A DNA stretch of 64,000 nt from Magnetospirillum sp. ME-1 (lineage in GTDB: Bacteria > Pseudomonadota > Alphaproteobacteria > Rhodospirillales > Magnetospirillaceae). Of this stretch, positions 42,471-52,515 are shown in pieces. The position numbers were made by a program, and so were the translations under genes. Under the pieces are notes generated by a model. It had not been told where the DNA came from. It saw only the letters and a program-made list of their open reading frames with translations, and ran no database searches. The stretch is from positions 2,408,624-2,472,623 of the forward strand of contig NZ_CP015848.1 of the NCBI RefSeq assembly GCF_002105535.1, written 5' to 3'. How positions within the stretch are numbered: position 1 is the stretch's first letter; the number at the start of each line of letters is the position of its first letter.

Positions 42471-44168
42471 ATGACCAATACCGCTACTGCGCAGGCCGTC
42501 GACGATTTCGCCGCCCTGCTGGACGAGACCCTCGGTGTGGGCGGCTCGTTCGAAGGCTCGGTGATCACCGGCACCATCGTCGAAGTCGACGGTGATTTCG
42601 CCGTGATCGACGTGGGCCTCAAGTCCGAGGGCCGCGTCCCTCTGAAGGAATTCGCCACCGCCGGCCGCGCCGCCGACATCAAGGCCGGCGATCAGGTCGA
42701 CGTGTTCGTCGAGCGCTATGAAGACCGCAACGGCGAGGTCGTGCTGTCGCGCGAGAAGGCCAAGCGCGAAGAGGCCTGGACCCTGCTGGAGAAGTCGTTC
42801 GAGGCGCAGCAGCGCGTCACCGGCGTGATCTTCGGCCGCGTCAAGGGCGGTTTCACCGTCGATCTGTCGGGCGCCGTGGCGTTCCTGCCGGGCAGCCAGG
42901 TCGACATCCGCCCCGTGCGCGACATCACCCCGCTGCTGGGCACCCCCCAGCCCTTCCAGATCCTCAAGATGGACCGCTCGCGCGGCAACATCGTGGTGTC
43001 GCGTCGCGCCGTTCTCGAAGAGACCCGCGCCGAGCAGCGCTCCGAGCTGATCGAGAACCTCAAGGAAGGCCAGATCCTCGAGGGCGTGGTCAAGAACATC
43101 ACCGATTACGGTGCGTTCGTGGACCTGGGCGGCGTCGACGGCCTGCTGCACGTCACCGACATCGCCTGGAAGCGCATCAACCACCCGTCCGAGGCGCTGC
43201 ACATCGGCCAGACCGTCAAGGTCCAGGTCATCCGCTTCAACTCGGAAACCCAGCGCATCTCGCTCGGCATCAAGCAGCTTGACGCCGATCCGTGGGAGGG
43301 TGTCGAGGCCAAGTACCCGGTCAACGCCAAGTTCTCCGGCCGCGTCACCAACATCACCGACTACGGCGCGTTCGTCGAGCTGGAGCCCGGTGTCGAGGGT
43401 CTGGTCCACGTCTCCGAGATGAGCTGGACCAAGAAGAACGTCCACCCCGGCAAGATCGTCTCCACTTCGCAGGAAGTCGAGGTCATGGTGCTGGACGTGG
43501 ATCCCCAGAAGCGCCGCATCAGCCTGGGTCTCAAGCAGACCATGAACAACCCGTGGGAAGGGTTCATGGACCGCTTCCCCCAGGGCACCATCGTCGAAGG
43601 CGAGATCAAGAACATCACCGAGTTCGGCCTGTTCATCGGCCTGCCCGGCGACATCGACGGCATGGTCCACCTGTCGGATCTGGATTGGGCGACTCCCGGC
43701 GAGCAGGCCATCCAGAACTTCAAGAAGGGCGATGTGGTCAAGGCCAAGGTTCTTGACGTCGACGTCGAGAAGGAGCGCATCAGCCTCGGCATCAAGCAGC
43801 TGGGCGCCGACCCCTATCAGGACGCCGTGGCGTCCATCAAGAAGGGCGACGTGGTCACCTGCACCGTGACCCAGGTCACCGAGAACGGCCTGGAAGTCAC
43901 CGTCGAGGGCATGACCGGCTTCATCCGCAAGTCCGAGCTGTCGCGCGAGCGCTCCGAGCAGCGCCCCGAGCGCTTCGCGGTCGGCGAGAAGATCGACGCC
44001 AAGATCACCGCCTTCGAGAAGGCGGCGCGCAAGATCACCCTGTCGGTGAAGGCGCGCGAGGTCGAGGAAGAGAAGCAGGCCATGGCCGAGTACGGTTCGT
44101 CCGACTCGGGCGCCTCGCTGGGCGACATCCTGGGTGCCGCCATGCGCAAGGCTCAGGAGAAGGAGTAA
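42471..44168 (+). CDS. rpsA: 30S ribosomal protein S1
   Basis: 565 residues with six S1 RNA-binding domains (about 28-100, 112-178, 195-265, 282-350, 368-437, 455-520). The third to sixth are the most regular ('GVVKNITDYGAFVDLGGVDGLLHVTD' type). S1 brings mRNA to the small subunit. It lies 140 bp after cmk; that gap has a leader that could take part in the known autoregulation of S1. A terminator follows. Confidence 0.97.
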   Translation: MTNTATAQAVDDFAALLDETLGVGGSFEGSVITGTIVEVDGDFAVIDVGLKSEGRVPLKEFATAGRAADIKAGDQVDVFVERYEDRNGEVVLSREKAKREEAWTLLEKSFEAQQRVTGVIFGRVKGGFTVDLSGAVAFLPGSQVDIRPVRDITPLLGTPQPFQILKMDRSRGNIVVSRRAVLEETRAEQRSELIENLKEGQILEGVVKNITDYGAFVDLGGVDGLLHVTDIAWKRINHPSEALHIGQTVKVQVIRFNSETQRISLGIKQLDADPWEGVEAKYPVNAKFSGRVTNITDYGAFVELEPGVEGLVHVSEMSWTKKNVHPGKIVSTSQEVEVMVLDVDPQKRRISLGLKQTMNNPWEGFMDRFPQGTIVEGEIKNITEFGLFIGLPGDIDGMVHLSDLDWATPGEQAIQNFKKGDVVKAKVLDVDVEKERISLGIKQLGADPYQDAVASIKKGDVVTCTVTQVTENGLEVTVEGMTGFIRKSELSRERSEQRPERFAVGEKIDAKITAFEKAARKITLSVKAREVEEEKQAMAEYGSSDSGASLGDILGAAMRKAQEKE

Positions 44169-44198
44169 TCCTCCTCTCTTAAGGCTGGCCCGCTAAAG

Positions 44199-44236
44199 GC
44201 AAGGCCCGGTACCGCAAGGTGCCGGGCCTTTTCTTA
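44199..44236 (+). terminator. intrinsic terminator of rpsA
   Basis: AAGGCCCGGTACC-GCAA-GGTGCCGGGCCTT (one G-T/mismatch) followed by TTC TT. Confidence 0.85.
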
Positions 44237-44271
44237 TGGTTCATCCGGATGGGCGCGGGGATTTCTTCATC

Positions 44272-44367
44272 CGTCATGGCCGGGCTTGACCCGGCCATCC
44301 ACCTGGAGCCGTTTGGCGATGTCCCAGACAAGCCATATGGATGCCCGGAACAAGTCCGGGCATGACG
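44272..44367. repeat. 96-bp palindromic element, copy 1
   Basis: Ends are CGTCATG and CATGACG. Inside are two hairpins, GGCCGGGCTTGACCCGGCC and GCCCGGAACAAGTCCGGGC. A second copy of the same design lies at 57308-57404 in the other orientation. These look like the dispersed palindromic elements of alphaproteobacterial intergenic regions. Confidence 0.85.
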
Positions 44368-44400
44368 AGAGCCGAGGCGATTAGGCGCCCCCTCGACGCG

Positions 44401-45168
44401 TTAATCCCGCAGGAATTCCATGGCCTGGTTGAGCTGGCTCATGCGGTGGTGGTTGCCGTGGTTGCTGTCGGGATGGTGGATGGTGGCCAGCATGCGGAAC
44501 TTGGCCCGCACCGTGCGGCGGTCGGGCGTGGCGCCGGGCGGGAAACCCAGGATGTGGAGCGCGTCGGCGCGGGTCATCACGCCCCCGGGCAGCGGCTCGA
44601 AGGACAGCACGTTGATGATGGCCCGCAGCCGCTCCAGTTCCTCGCTGGCGGCGGCCATGGCGGTGGCCTGCTCGCGCACCCCCCGGCGGCGCTCCACCTT
44701 GGGATAGGCCTCCTCGGCGGCGGAAGGTGGGGGCGGAGGCGGAGGCGGCGGAGGAGCGGCGGCGGCGGAAGGAGCGGCGGGCTCTTCTCCCGGCCGTTCG
44801 ACCTTCAGCCGGACATCCCCCTGGGCCATGGCAAGAGCCATGGCAAGGGCGCGGCGAATGGCCTCGACGCTGTAGCCGGGAGCCATGCGCACCTGCAGGC
44901 GCGGCTTGCGGCGCCAGGGGCGGCCCTCGGCCGGGCCGGATTTGAGGATCACGGTTTCGCGGTCGTCGGGCTCGGGCTCGCCCGGATCGGGAAAGGCGGC
45001 GATGGTCTCGGGCGGCACCACCAGCAGAACCGAACGGGCGATGTCGCCCACATTGACCCGCCGGCGCAGAGCCAGCTTGTCCACCGCGTCGCGAAAGGCG
45101 CTGGCGCAGGGGATGGTGTAGGAATGCTTCACCGTATTGGCGGCGGCGGTCGCGGCGTGATCTTTCAT
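44401..45168 (-). CDS. J-domain protein
   Basis: 255 residues from the ATG at 45168. The N-terminal half (1-130) is of unknown type. A Pro-rich linker (about 140-155, ten or more prolines) leads to a C-terminal J domain (about 200-255) with 'ALHILGFPPGATPDRRTVRAKFR' and the HPD motif. J domains stimulate Hsp70 (DnaK) ATPase. Having the J domain at the C-terminus is less common than at the N-terminus. Client or target unknown. Confidence 0.85.
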   Translation of the reverse strand: MKDHAATAAANTVKHSYTIPCASAFRDAVDKLALRRRVNVGDIARSVLLVVPPETIAAFPDPGEPEPDDRETVILKSGPAEGRPWRRKPRLQVRMAPGYSVEAIRRALAMALAMAQGDVRLKVERPGEEPAAPSAAAAPPPPPPPPPPSAAEEAYPKVERRRGVREQATAMAAASEELERLRAIINVLSFEPLPGGVMTRADALHILGFPPGATPDRRTVRAKFRMLATIHHPDSNHGNHHRMSQLNQAMEFLRD

Positions 45169-45307
45169 GGTCCGGATTCGACAGTCAAATCGGGTGCCCT
45201 CACCCACCCGAAATGAATAGGGCCAATTGATCAAACCCGTCAACTACTAAGGTTGGCCGTTGATGGAGATTTCAAGAAAAATCTCTCAATACATTGAATT
45301 TCAATGC

Positions 45308-47890
45308 TTATATGTAAGCGCCCTCGGGAAGCTGAGGCGCGAGATGCAAGCGTCGTCCTTCGGCCAGCAGAGCCCGCAGACCATCGGCCGGCAGCGGCCG
45401 GCTGAAGAAATAGCCCTGCATCTGATCGCAGCCCAGGCCGCGCAGGAAATCCAGGTGTTCCTGGTGCTCGACGCCCTCGGCCACCACTTTCAGCCGTAGC
45501 GCCTTGGCCATGGCGATGATGGCGTCGACGATGGCGGCGTCGTTGGGATCGGTGGTGACGTCCAGCACGAAGGAACGGTCGATCTTCAGCTTGCTGATGG
45601 GAAAACGCTTCAGGACCGACAGCGAGGAATAGCCGGTGCCGAAATCGTCGATGGAGCAGGCGATGCCCATCTCCTTCAACTGGTTGACCACGGTGATGGC
45701 GTTGTCGGCGTCGCGCATGGCGGAGCTTTCGGTGAGCTCGACCTCGAGCCAGCGGCTGTCCAGACGGTTGTCCACCAGGGCGCGCTCGCAGGCCGACAGC
45801 AGGCGCCGGGCGTACTGGAACTGGCGGCCCGAGACGTTGACCGCCACGGGAATGGCCGGCAGTCCCTGGTCCTGCCATTCCTTGTTCTGGCGGGTGCATT
45901 CCCACAGCATGAATTCGCAGATGCCGTCGATCAGCCCCGATTCCTCGGCCACCGGAATGAAATCGGCGGGCGAGACCATGCCTAGATCCGGGCTGTTCCA
46001 GCGGACCAGGGCTTCCATGCCCACCACGTTGCCGGCCACCAGATCCACCTGGGGCTGGTAGTGGGCGGCGAGCTCGCCATTCTCGATGGCGCGTCTCAGC
46101 CGGGTCTGCAGCGACAGGGTCTTGGCGGCCCGGGCGCTGATTTCCTTGGTGAACACTTGCAGACTGGCCGGCCCCTGGGCCTTGGCCAGTTGCAGGGCGG
46201 CGTCGGCGTTCTTGATCAGGGTCTCGGGATCGTCGCCGTCGCGGGGATAGAGGGCGGCGCCCATGGCGGCCGACACGTCGAAATCCTGCCCGGCGGCGGC
46301 CACGGTGGCCTGGGCCGAGGCACGCAGGCGCTCCAGCGCCTCCATGGCCTCCCGCTTGGACCCCAGCCCGGCGATCAGTACCAGGAAGCGGTCGCCCGAG
46401 GTCCGCGCGATGACGTCGTTGACCGAAAGCGCGGCGCGCAGCAGGTCGCTGGCCGCCATCAGCACCTGGTCGCCGATGCTGTGGCCCATGGTGGCGTTGA
46501 TGATGCCCAGGCGGTCGAGGCCGACGCTGACCACCGCCAGCATGGTCTGGTCGCGGGCGGCGATTTCACGGGCGGCGGCGAAGCGCTCCATGAAGGCGGT
46601 GCGGTTGGGCAGCCGGGTCAGCGGATCAAAATAGGCCAGGAAGGACAGACGCTGCTCCGCCTGCTTGCGGTCGGTGACGTCGAGCATGACGCCGTCCCAC
46701 ACCACGTCGCCGCCATTGCGCAGCATGGGCCGCGACTGGCCGCGCAGCCAGCGGCGGCGGCCATCGGCGCCGGGCACCGACATTTCCTCGTCGAAGGGCT
46801 CCATGGTCCTGGCCGAACGGCCCAGTCCGGCGAAGAAGCTCTGGCGCTCGGCCTCGGGGATCAGCGAGAGAAACAGCTGGGGATTGTCCATCAGCTGTTC
46901 CGGCCCCAGGCCCAGGATGGCCCGGCACCCCTCGCTGACATAGGAGAATCCAAGGCTGCCGTCGGTGCGCAGCACCCGCTGGAACACCATGCCGGGAACA
47001 TTGGCGGCGATGGCGCGCAGCCTCTCTTCGGATTCGCGCAAGGCCGCCTCGGTCAGCTTGCGCTCGGTGATGTCGCGGCCGATGCCGACGAACAGACGCT
47101 GCCCTTCCAGCCGCACTTCGGTGGTGGACAGTTCCAGCGGAAAGGTCGAGCCGTCCTTCCTGAGGCCCATCAGCTCGCGCGCCCCGCCGCCGACGATGCC
47201 GCCGGCCGATACGTCGGCGGCCTCCAGCAGGTCGTCCAGATGCATCTCGGGGGGCAGCAAGGTGGTGAAGGGCTGCCCCGAAAGCTCGGCCATGCTCCAG
47301 CCGAACAAGGCCTCGGCGGCGGCGTTGACGCTGTCGATGGTTCCGTCGGATTCCACCACGATCAGCGAGTCGCCGGCATGGTCCATGAGCATTTCCAGGC
47401 GCAGCTCGGCGCGGCGTCCGTCGGTGACATCGACCATCACGCCGTCCCAGACGGTGCTTCCGTCACCCTGGCGGCGAGGCTCGGACGCCCCCTTCAGCCA
47501 GCGGACTTCGCCATGGGCGGTGATGGCGCGGAACTCCTCGCGGCAGGTGTCGAACTGCCGGGCCGACCGTTTGATTTCGGCGAGATGGGCGTCGCGGTCG
47601 GCCCAATGGACGGCGTGCAGGCATCCCTGGGAGTTGACGCCCATGGCCTCGGGGTCGAAACCCAGCACCGCGCGGATACTATGGCTGAACCAGGGGTACT
47701 GGACGGTTCCGTCGGGATTGAGAATCCGCTGAAAGGCGAAGCCGGGCAGATTGGCGGTCAGCCCGTCCAGGCGGGCCTCGGCCTCGGCCAGACGGGGCAA
47801 CGCCTCGTCGGGCGCGCAGGGGCCACGCTCGGGCCAGCCCTGTGCGGCCGCCGGAATCGCGCCTCTGCCGGAATCGCTGCTACCTGTCAA
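45308..47890 (-). CDS. PAS-PAS-PAS-GGDEF-EAL cyclic di-GMP phosphodiesterase
   Basis: 860 residues. Three PAS domains (about 42-160, 165-280, 290-412); the first and third are similar to each other ('PGFAFQRILNPDG' / 'PGMVFQRVLRTDG'), a sign of internal duplication. The GGDEF domain (415-585) has SGDRF at 498-502 instead of GGDEF, so it is probably not a cyclase and may bind GTP as a regulator. The EAL domain (about 600-855) keeps EALVRW (626-631), 'VELTES' and 'DDFGTGYSS', so it should hydrolyse c-di-GMP. No membrane segments. Confidence 0.93.
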   Translation of the reverse strand: MTGSSDSGRGAIPAAAQGWPERGPCAPDEALPRLAEAEARLDGLTANLPGFAFQRILNPDGTVQYPWFSHSIRAVLGFDPEAMGVNSQGCLHAVHWADRDAHLAEIKRSARQFDTCREEFRAITAHGEVRWLKGASEPRRQGDGSTVWDGVMVDVTDGRRAELRLEMLMDHAGDSLIVVESDGTIDSVNAAAEALFGWSMAELSGQPFTTLLPPEMHLDDLLEAADVSAGGIVGGGARELMGLRKDGSTFPLELSTTEVRLEGQRLFVGIGRDITERKLTEAALRESEERLRAIAANVPGMVFQRVLRTDGSLGFSYVSEGCRAILGLGPEQLMDNPQLFLSLIPEAERQSFFAGLGRSARTMEPFDEEMSVPGADGRRRWLRGQSRPMLRNGGDVVWDGVMLDVTDRKQAEQRLSFLAYFDPLTRLPNRTAFMERFAAAREIAARDQTMLAVVSVGLDRLGIINATMGHSIGDQVLMAASDLLRAALSVNDVIARTSGDRFLVLIAGLGSKREAMEALERLRASAQATVAAAGQDFDVSAAMGAALYPRDGDDPETLIKNADAALQLAKAQGPASLQVFTKEISARAAKTLSLQTRLRRAIENGELAAHYQPQVDLVAGNVVGMEALVRWNSPDLGMVSPADFIPVAEESGLIDGICEFMLWECTRQNKEWQDQGLPAIPVAVNVSGRQFQYARRLLSACERALVDNRLDSRWLEVELTESSAMRDADNAITVVNQLKEMGIACSIDDFGTGYSSLSVLKRFPISKLKIDRSFVLDVTTDPNDAAIVDAIIAMAKALRLKVVAEGVEHQEHLDFLRGLGCDQMQGYFFSRPLPADGLRALLAEGRRLHLAPQLPEGAYI

Positions 47891-48107
47891 CCTTGGGACC
47901 TCTCCCGGCCAGGGGTCGGGAATAATGGAGAAAACCAGCCGTTCCTAATGGTATCGGGCGTTTGGGCCGAGGTCAAAACCCAATTGCCCGACCGCACTCC
48001 CCGTCCAGGGCCGAACGTTACCGGGATTTAAGGGACTTCAGGGTGGATTTAGCGCCCGAATCACTTACTCTGCCGCCCGGCATGCCGAATCAAGACCGAG
48101 GACGATC

Positions 48108-48875
<768 letters not shown>

Positions 48876-49000
48876 AAACCCCTTCCCCGTCAGGGTTGAG
48901 GCGGCGGGGGCGAGTGTGGTATCGCTTCCGCCGGATTTTGTTCCGGCGAACGGCAGCCCTGCCCGCCGCATCACGGTTTCAAGGGATATTGGAGAACGAC

Positions 49001-49330
49001 ATGGCTTACGTCGTCACCGAGAATTGCATCAAGTGCAAGTATCAGGACTGCGTCGAGGTTTGCCCGGTGGATTGCTTCTACGAGGGTGAGAACTTCCTGG
49101 TGATCAACCCCGACGAATGCATCGATTGCGGCGTCTGCGAGCCGGAATGCCCGGCCGAAGCCATCTTCCCGGATTCCGATCCCAAGGCCGCCGCCTGGAC
49201 CGACACCAACCGCCAGTATGCCGGCTCGTGGCCGAACATCACCCGCAAGGGCGATGCCCCCGCCGACGCCGACCAGTGGAAGGGCAAGCCCGACAAGGCC
49301 AAGCTGCTGTCGCCCAACCCGGGCCGCTGA
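49001..49330 (+). CDS. fdxA: 7Fe ferredoxin
   Basis: 109 residues, the length of FdxA. C9, C12, C17, C21-P and C40, C43, C46, C50-P ligate one [3Fe-4S] and one [4Fe-4S] cluster. The C-terminal extension after residue 55 ([18 protein letters not shown]) is typical. It carries electrons in the cytosol. GGAG lies 6 bp before the ATG. Confidence 0.96.
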   Translation: MAYVVTENCIKCKYQDCVEVCPVDCFYEGENFLVINPDECIDCGVCEPECPAEAIFPDSDPKAAAWTDTNRQYAGSWPNITRKGDAPADADQWKGKPDKAKLLSPNPGR

Positions 49331-49352
49331 TCCTTTTCGCAAGATATTGTGG

Positions 49353-49389
49353 CCGACGCCGCCTCCTGACCCAGAGGGTCGTGGGGCGG
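49353..49389. terminator. probable terminator hairpin after fdxA
   Basis: ACGCCGCC...GGCGGCGT with an inner TGACCC/GGGTCG stem, followed by TTTG. It lies in a 330-bp spacer between fdxA and carD that otherwise holds no gene and must carry the carD promoter. Confidence 0.6.
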
Positions 49390-49664
49390 CGTTTGCGCAT
49401 GGGGATATGGCGGAAATGCAGGGCCTTGGGGAATTTTCCTGTTCTTCACAGAAGGCGCCTGTGCTATAAGGGCAAGTCCGTCGAACTGTGCCGACGGATC
49501 GCTAAATTGGCATTGCCATCGGGGCGGGAGTTCGCCCACCAAGACAAGCTGCGAGATTTCCACCAGCCCGTCAAGGGCGCGGCTGGCGCGTATCTTTCGT
49601 CTCTTGGGGTGGGCGCATCAGGCGTTTGCCGGATCCAGACCTTCTGTCGAGGGAATTGTTGAAG

Positions 49665-50159
49665 ATGACGATCGTTTCTTTCTCCCAGGGCGACTATGTG
49701 GTCTACCCCACTCACGGCGTGGGCCAGGTGGTGGCCGTCGAGACCCAGGAAATCGGCGGCATGAAGCTGCAGCTGTTCGTCATCACCTTCGACCGCGACC
49801 GCATGACGCTGCGCGTTCCGGTGACCAAGGCCCAGAAGTCCGGCCTGCGCATGCTGTCGTCGCGCTCGGTCATGGACACCGCGCTTTCGACTCTCAAGGG
49901 CCGCGCCAAGGTCAAGCGCACCATGTGGAGCCGCCGCGCCCAGGAATACGAGGCCAAGATCAATTCCGGCGATCCCGTTTCCATCGCCGAGGTGGTCCGC
50001 GACCTGCACCGCAACGCCAACCAGCCCGACCAGTCCTATTCCGAGCGGCAGATCTACGAGGCCGCGCTGGAGCGTCTGGCCTCGGAACTGGCGGCGGTGG
50101 AGCGCATCGACACCCAGGCGGCGACCGAGAAGCTCCAGGGCCTGCTCGAAGCGGCTTGA
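49665..50159 (+). CDS. carD: CarD/CdnL-family RNA polymerase-binding regulator
   Basis: 164 residues. The N-terminal RNA-polymerase-interaction domain ('DYVVYPTHGVGQVVAVETQEI', 'FDRDRMTLRVPV') is followed by a helical DNA-binding part. CarD binds RNAP beta and stabilises open complexes at rRNA and other promoters. Length is normal. The gene ends 56 bp before the phosphatase-like gene. Confidence 0.94.
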   Translation: MTIVSFSQGDYVVYPTHGVGQVVAVETQEIGGMKLQLFVITFDRDRMTLRVPVTKAQKSGLRMLSSRSVMDTALSTLKGRAKVKRTMWSRRAQEYEAKINSGDPVSIAEVVRDLHRNANQPDQSYSERQIYEAALERLASELAAVERIDTQAATEKLQGLLEAA

Positions 50160-50214
50160 TGTTTGGCTCGGCGGCTGCGACCATGTCGTCCGGTTGCAAA
50201 ACCCGAGCGGACTT

Positions 50215-51048
50215 ATGAACGTCGAAGCCGAACGGCCGTCCACGACTGTGGCTGATTCCAATGTTTTCGCCACCTTGCGGGGCGGCGGCCGTATTTGGGC
50301 CGTCGCCGCCGTTCGGGGCGAGCACGCGCGGCTGTGCGCCCTGCACGCCCGCCTGGCCCAGGAATTACAGCCGGGCGACCAGTTGGTCTATCTCGGCGAT
50401 TACCTGGGATGCGGCGCGCCCGTGCTGCAGACCATCGACGAATTGCTGACCTTCCGCCGCGCCTTCATAGCCCGACCGGGGGTCGAGGTCGATGACGTGG
50501 TCTATCTGCGCGGCACCCAGGAAGAGATGTGGCAGAAGCTGCTGCAATTGCAGTTCGCCCCCAATCCCGCCGAGGTTTTGCGCTGGATGGTCGATCACGG
50601 CATCGCGCCGACCATCGCCGCCTATGGCGGCACGGTGGACGAAGGCGGCAACGCCATCCGGGACGGCATCCTGGCACTGACCCGCTGGACCAGCCAACTG
50701 CGCCAGACCATGCGCAATCACGACGGCCACACCACGCTGATGAGCGTGCTGAAGCACGCCGCCTTCACCGACGACAACGCCTTGCTGTTCACCCATGCCG
50801 GCCTCGACCCCACCCGGCCGCTTTCGGCCCAGGTGGACACTTTCTGGTGGGGGTCCAGCCTGTTCGCCGGCATGGACGAGCCCTATTCCGGCTTCAAGCT
50901 GGTGGTGCGCGGCGCCGACCGCCGCAATGGCGGCGTGGTCTACGGTCCCTTCGCCGTCACCCTGGATTCCGGCTCGGGCCACGGCGGCACGCTCACCGCC
51001 GCCTGCTTCGGCGCCGATGGCAGTATCCTGCAAGTTCTGGAGGCCTGA
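50215..51048 (+). CDS. calcineurin-like phosphatase homologue lacking metal ligands
   Basis: 277 residues from the ATG at 50215. The fold and order match bacterial Ser/Thr or diadenosine-type phosphatases, but the metal motifs are altered. The DxHG site reads AVRGEH (32-37), GDxxDRG reads GDYLGCG (61-67), GNHE reads RGTQEE (99-104) and the late GHT site reads VRGADR (231-236). Only the THAG box (193-196) and the final DSGSGHGGTLTA resemble working enzymes. It is probably a catalytically dead, regulatory homologue. Confidence 0.8.
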   Translation: MNVEAERPSTTVADSNVFATLRGGGRIWAVAAVRGEHARLCALHARLAQELQPGDQLVYLGDYLGCGAPVLQTIDELLTFRRAFIARPGVEVDDVVYLRGTQEEMWQKLLQLQFAPNPAEVLRWMVDHGIAPTIAAYGGTVDEGGNAIRDGILALTRWTSQLRQTMRNHDGHTTLMSVLKHAAFTDDNALLFTHAGLDPTRPLSAQVDTFWWGSSLFAGMDEPYSGFKLVVRGADRRNGGVVYGPFAVTLDSGSGHGGTLTAACFGADGSILQVLEA

Positions 51049-51050
51049 TC

Positions 51051-51836
51051 ATGACCCTGTCGCCCACGACCGCGTGCCTGTGCGCCGCGGCCCTTTTGCT
51101 GTGCGCTTCGCCCGCCCTGGCCCAGGGCGGGCTGATGGATATGGGCAAGGGCATGATCAAGCAGGAACTGGAGCAGCGGACGGGGACCTCGTCCTCGGGC
51201 GGCGGTTCGGCCGGCTCATCGCTGTCGACCTCCGAGATCGGCTCGGGCCTCAAGGAGGCGCTGCGCGTCGCCGCCGACAAGGTCACCGGACGGCTGGGCC
51301 GCGCCGACGGCTTCAACAGCGACCCTTCGGTCCATATCCCGCTGCCGGACAAGCTGGCCACCGTCCGCCAAGGCCTGGCCCTGGCCGGCAAGTCGCAGAT
51401 GGTCGACGACCTGGAGCTGAAGCTCAACCGCGCCGCCGAGGCCGCCACGCCCAAGGCCAGGCAGATCTTCTGGGACGCGGTGCAGAAGATGACGTTGGAC
51501 GACGCGCGCGGCATCCTGAACGGCCCCCAGGACGCCGCCACCCAGTACTTCAAGCGCACCATGAGCCCCGATCTGCGCACCGCCATGCGCCCCGTGGTGG
51601 ACGGCACCGTTTCCCAATCGGGCGCGGTGCAGTCCTATTCCAGCATGGCCGGCGCCGCTCAAGGCCTGCCCATGGTCGGCGACGCGCTGAAGGCCGGGCC
51701 GTCCATGCTCACCGACCACGTGCTCGACTACGCGCTTTCGGGCATCTTCAAGTATCTCGGCCAGGAGGAAGCGGCCATCCGCACCAATCCGGCCAGCCGC
51801 TCCACCGACCTGCTGAAGAAGGTGTTCGGCGGCTGA
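51051..51836 (+). CDS. DUF4197 periplasmic protein
   Basis: 261 residues with a signal peptide (1-24, cleavage after ALA). 'GLKEALRVAADKVTGRLGRADGF', 'VHIPLPDKLATVR' and 'AKQIFWDAV...MTLDDARGIL' type segments match DUF4197. The start follows the previous stop by 2 bp, so they are co-translated. Function unknown; it appears exported. Confidence 0.9.
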   Translation: MTLSPTTACLCAAALLLCASPALAQGGLMDMGKGMIKQELEQRTGTSSSGGGSAGSSLSTSEIGSGLKEALRVAADKVTGRLGRADGFNSDPSVHIPLPDKLATVRQGLALAGKSQMVDDLELKLNRAAEAATPKARQIFWDAVQKMTLDDARGILNGPQDAATQYFKRTMSPDLRTAMRPVVDGTVSQSGAVQSYSSMAGAAQGLPMVGDALKAGPSMLTDHVLDYALSGIFKYLGQEEAAIRTNPASRSTDLLKKVFGG

Positions 51837-52427
51837 TTACTCCACCCGGCAGGCCTCGTCGAACTCCAGGCGCGGCCCCCGGGGATACAGCCCCGCCGGA
51901 TCGCCGTAGCCGATATTGACCAGGAAGTTGGAGCGGATCGCGGTACCGGTGAAGAAGGCTTCGTCCACCTTGGCGTTGTCGAAGCCGCTCATGGGGCCGC
52001 AATCCAGACCCAGGCCGCGCAAGGCCAGGATGAAGTAGGCGCCTTGCAGGGTGCCGTTCCTGAACGCCGTGCCTTGGATCATCGCCTCGTTGCCCACGAA
52101 CCACGACCGGGCGTCGGCGTGGGGGAACAAGGTGGGCAGCCTCTCGTAGAATTCCATGTCGTGGCCGATGATGGCGGTGACCGGCGCCGCCATGGTCTTG
52201 TCCAGATTGCCCGGGGCCAGGGCGGGCTTCAGGCGTTCCTTGGCCTCGGCCGAGCGCACGAAGACGATGCGGGCCGGCTGGCAATTGACGCTGGTAGGCC
52301 CCATGCGGGCCAGATCCCAGGCCTGGCGCAGCAGATCCTCGGCCACCGGCCTTGCCTGGAATTTCGAATGGGTGCGCGCGGCACCGAACAGAATCTGCCG
52401 GGCCGTTTCGTCGATAATGCCGGTCAT
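51837..52427 (-). CDS. nitroreductase-family protein (RutE/HadB-like)
   Basis: 196 residues from the ATG at 52427. '[20 protein letters not shown]', '[16 protein letters not shown]' and '[13 protein letters not shown]' match the FMN-dependent RutE type (malonic-semialdehyde reductase). No rut genes lie nearby, so the substrate is unsure. It converges with DUF4197, stop to stop. Confidence 0.88.
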   Translation of the reverse strand: MTGIIDETARQILFGAARTHSKFQARPVAEDLLRQAWDLARMGPTSVNCQPARIVFVRSAEAKERLKPALAPGNLDKTMAAPVTAIIGHDMEFYERLPTLFPHADARSWFVGNEAMIQGTAFRNGTLQGAYFILALRGLGLDCGPMSGFDNAKVDEAFFTGTAIRSNFLVNIGYGDPAGLYPRGPRLEFDEACRVE

Positions 52428-52515
52428 GCCCGCCTCTCCTCTTGAATTTCCACCCGCGAATGGGGCAAACATCGACAATGTAGGCGCCCGGGGCGGCGCC
52501 CAACAGGGGGCGATC

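Noticed and set aside
46061-48031. A 656-codon plus-strand frame opposite the PAS-GGDEF-EAL gene
   Set aside because: Low-complexity Gly/Ala/His/Gln translation typical of an antisense shadow.
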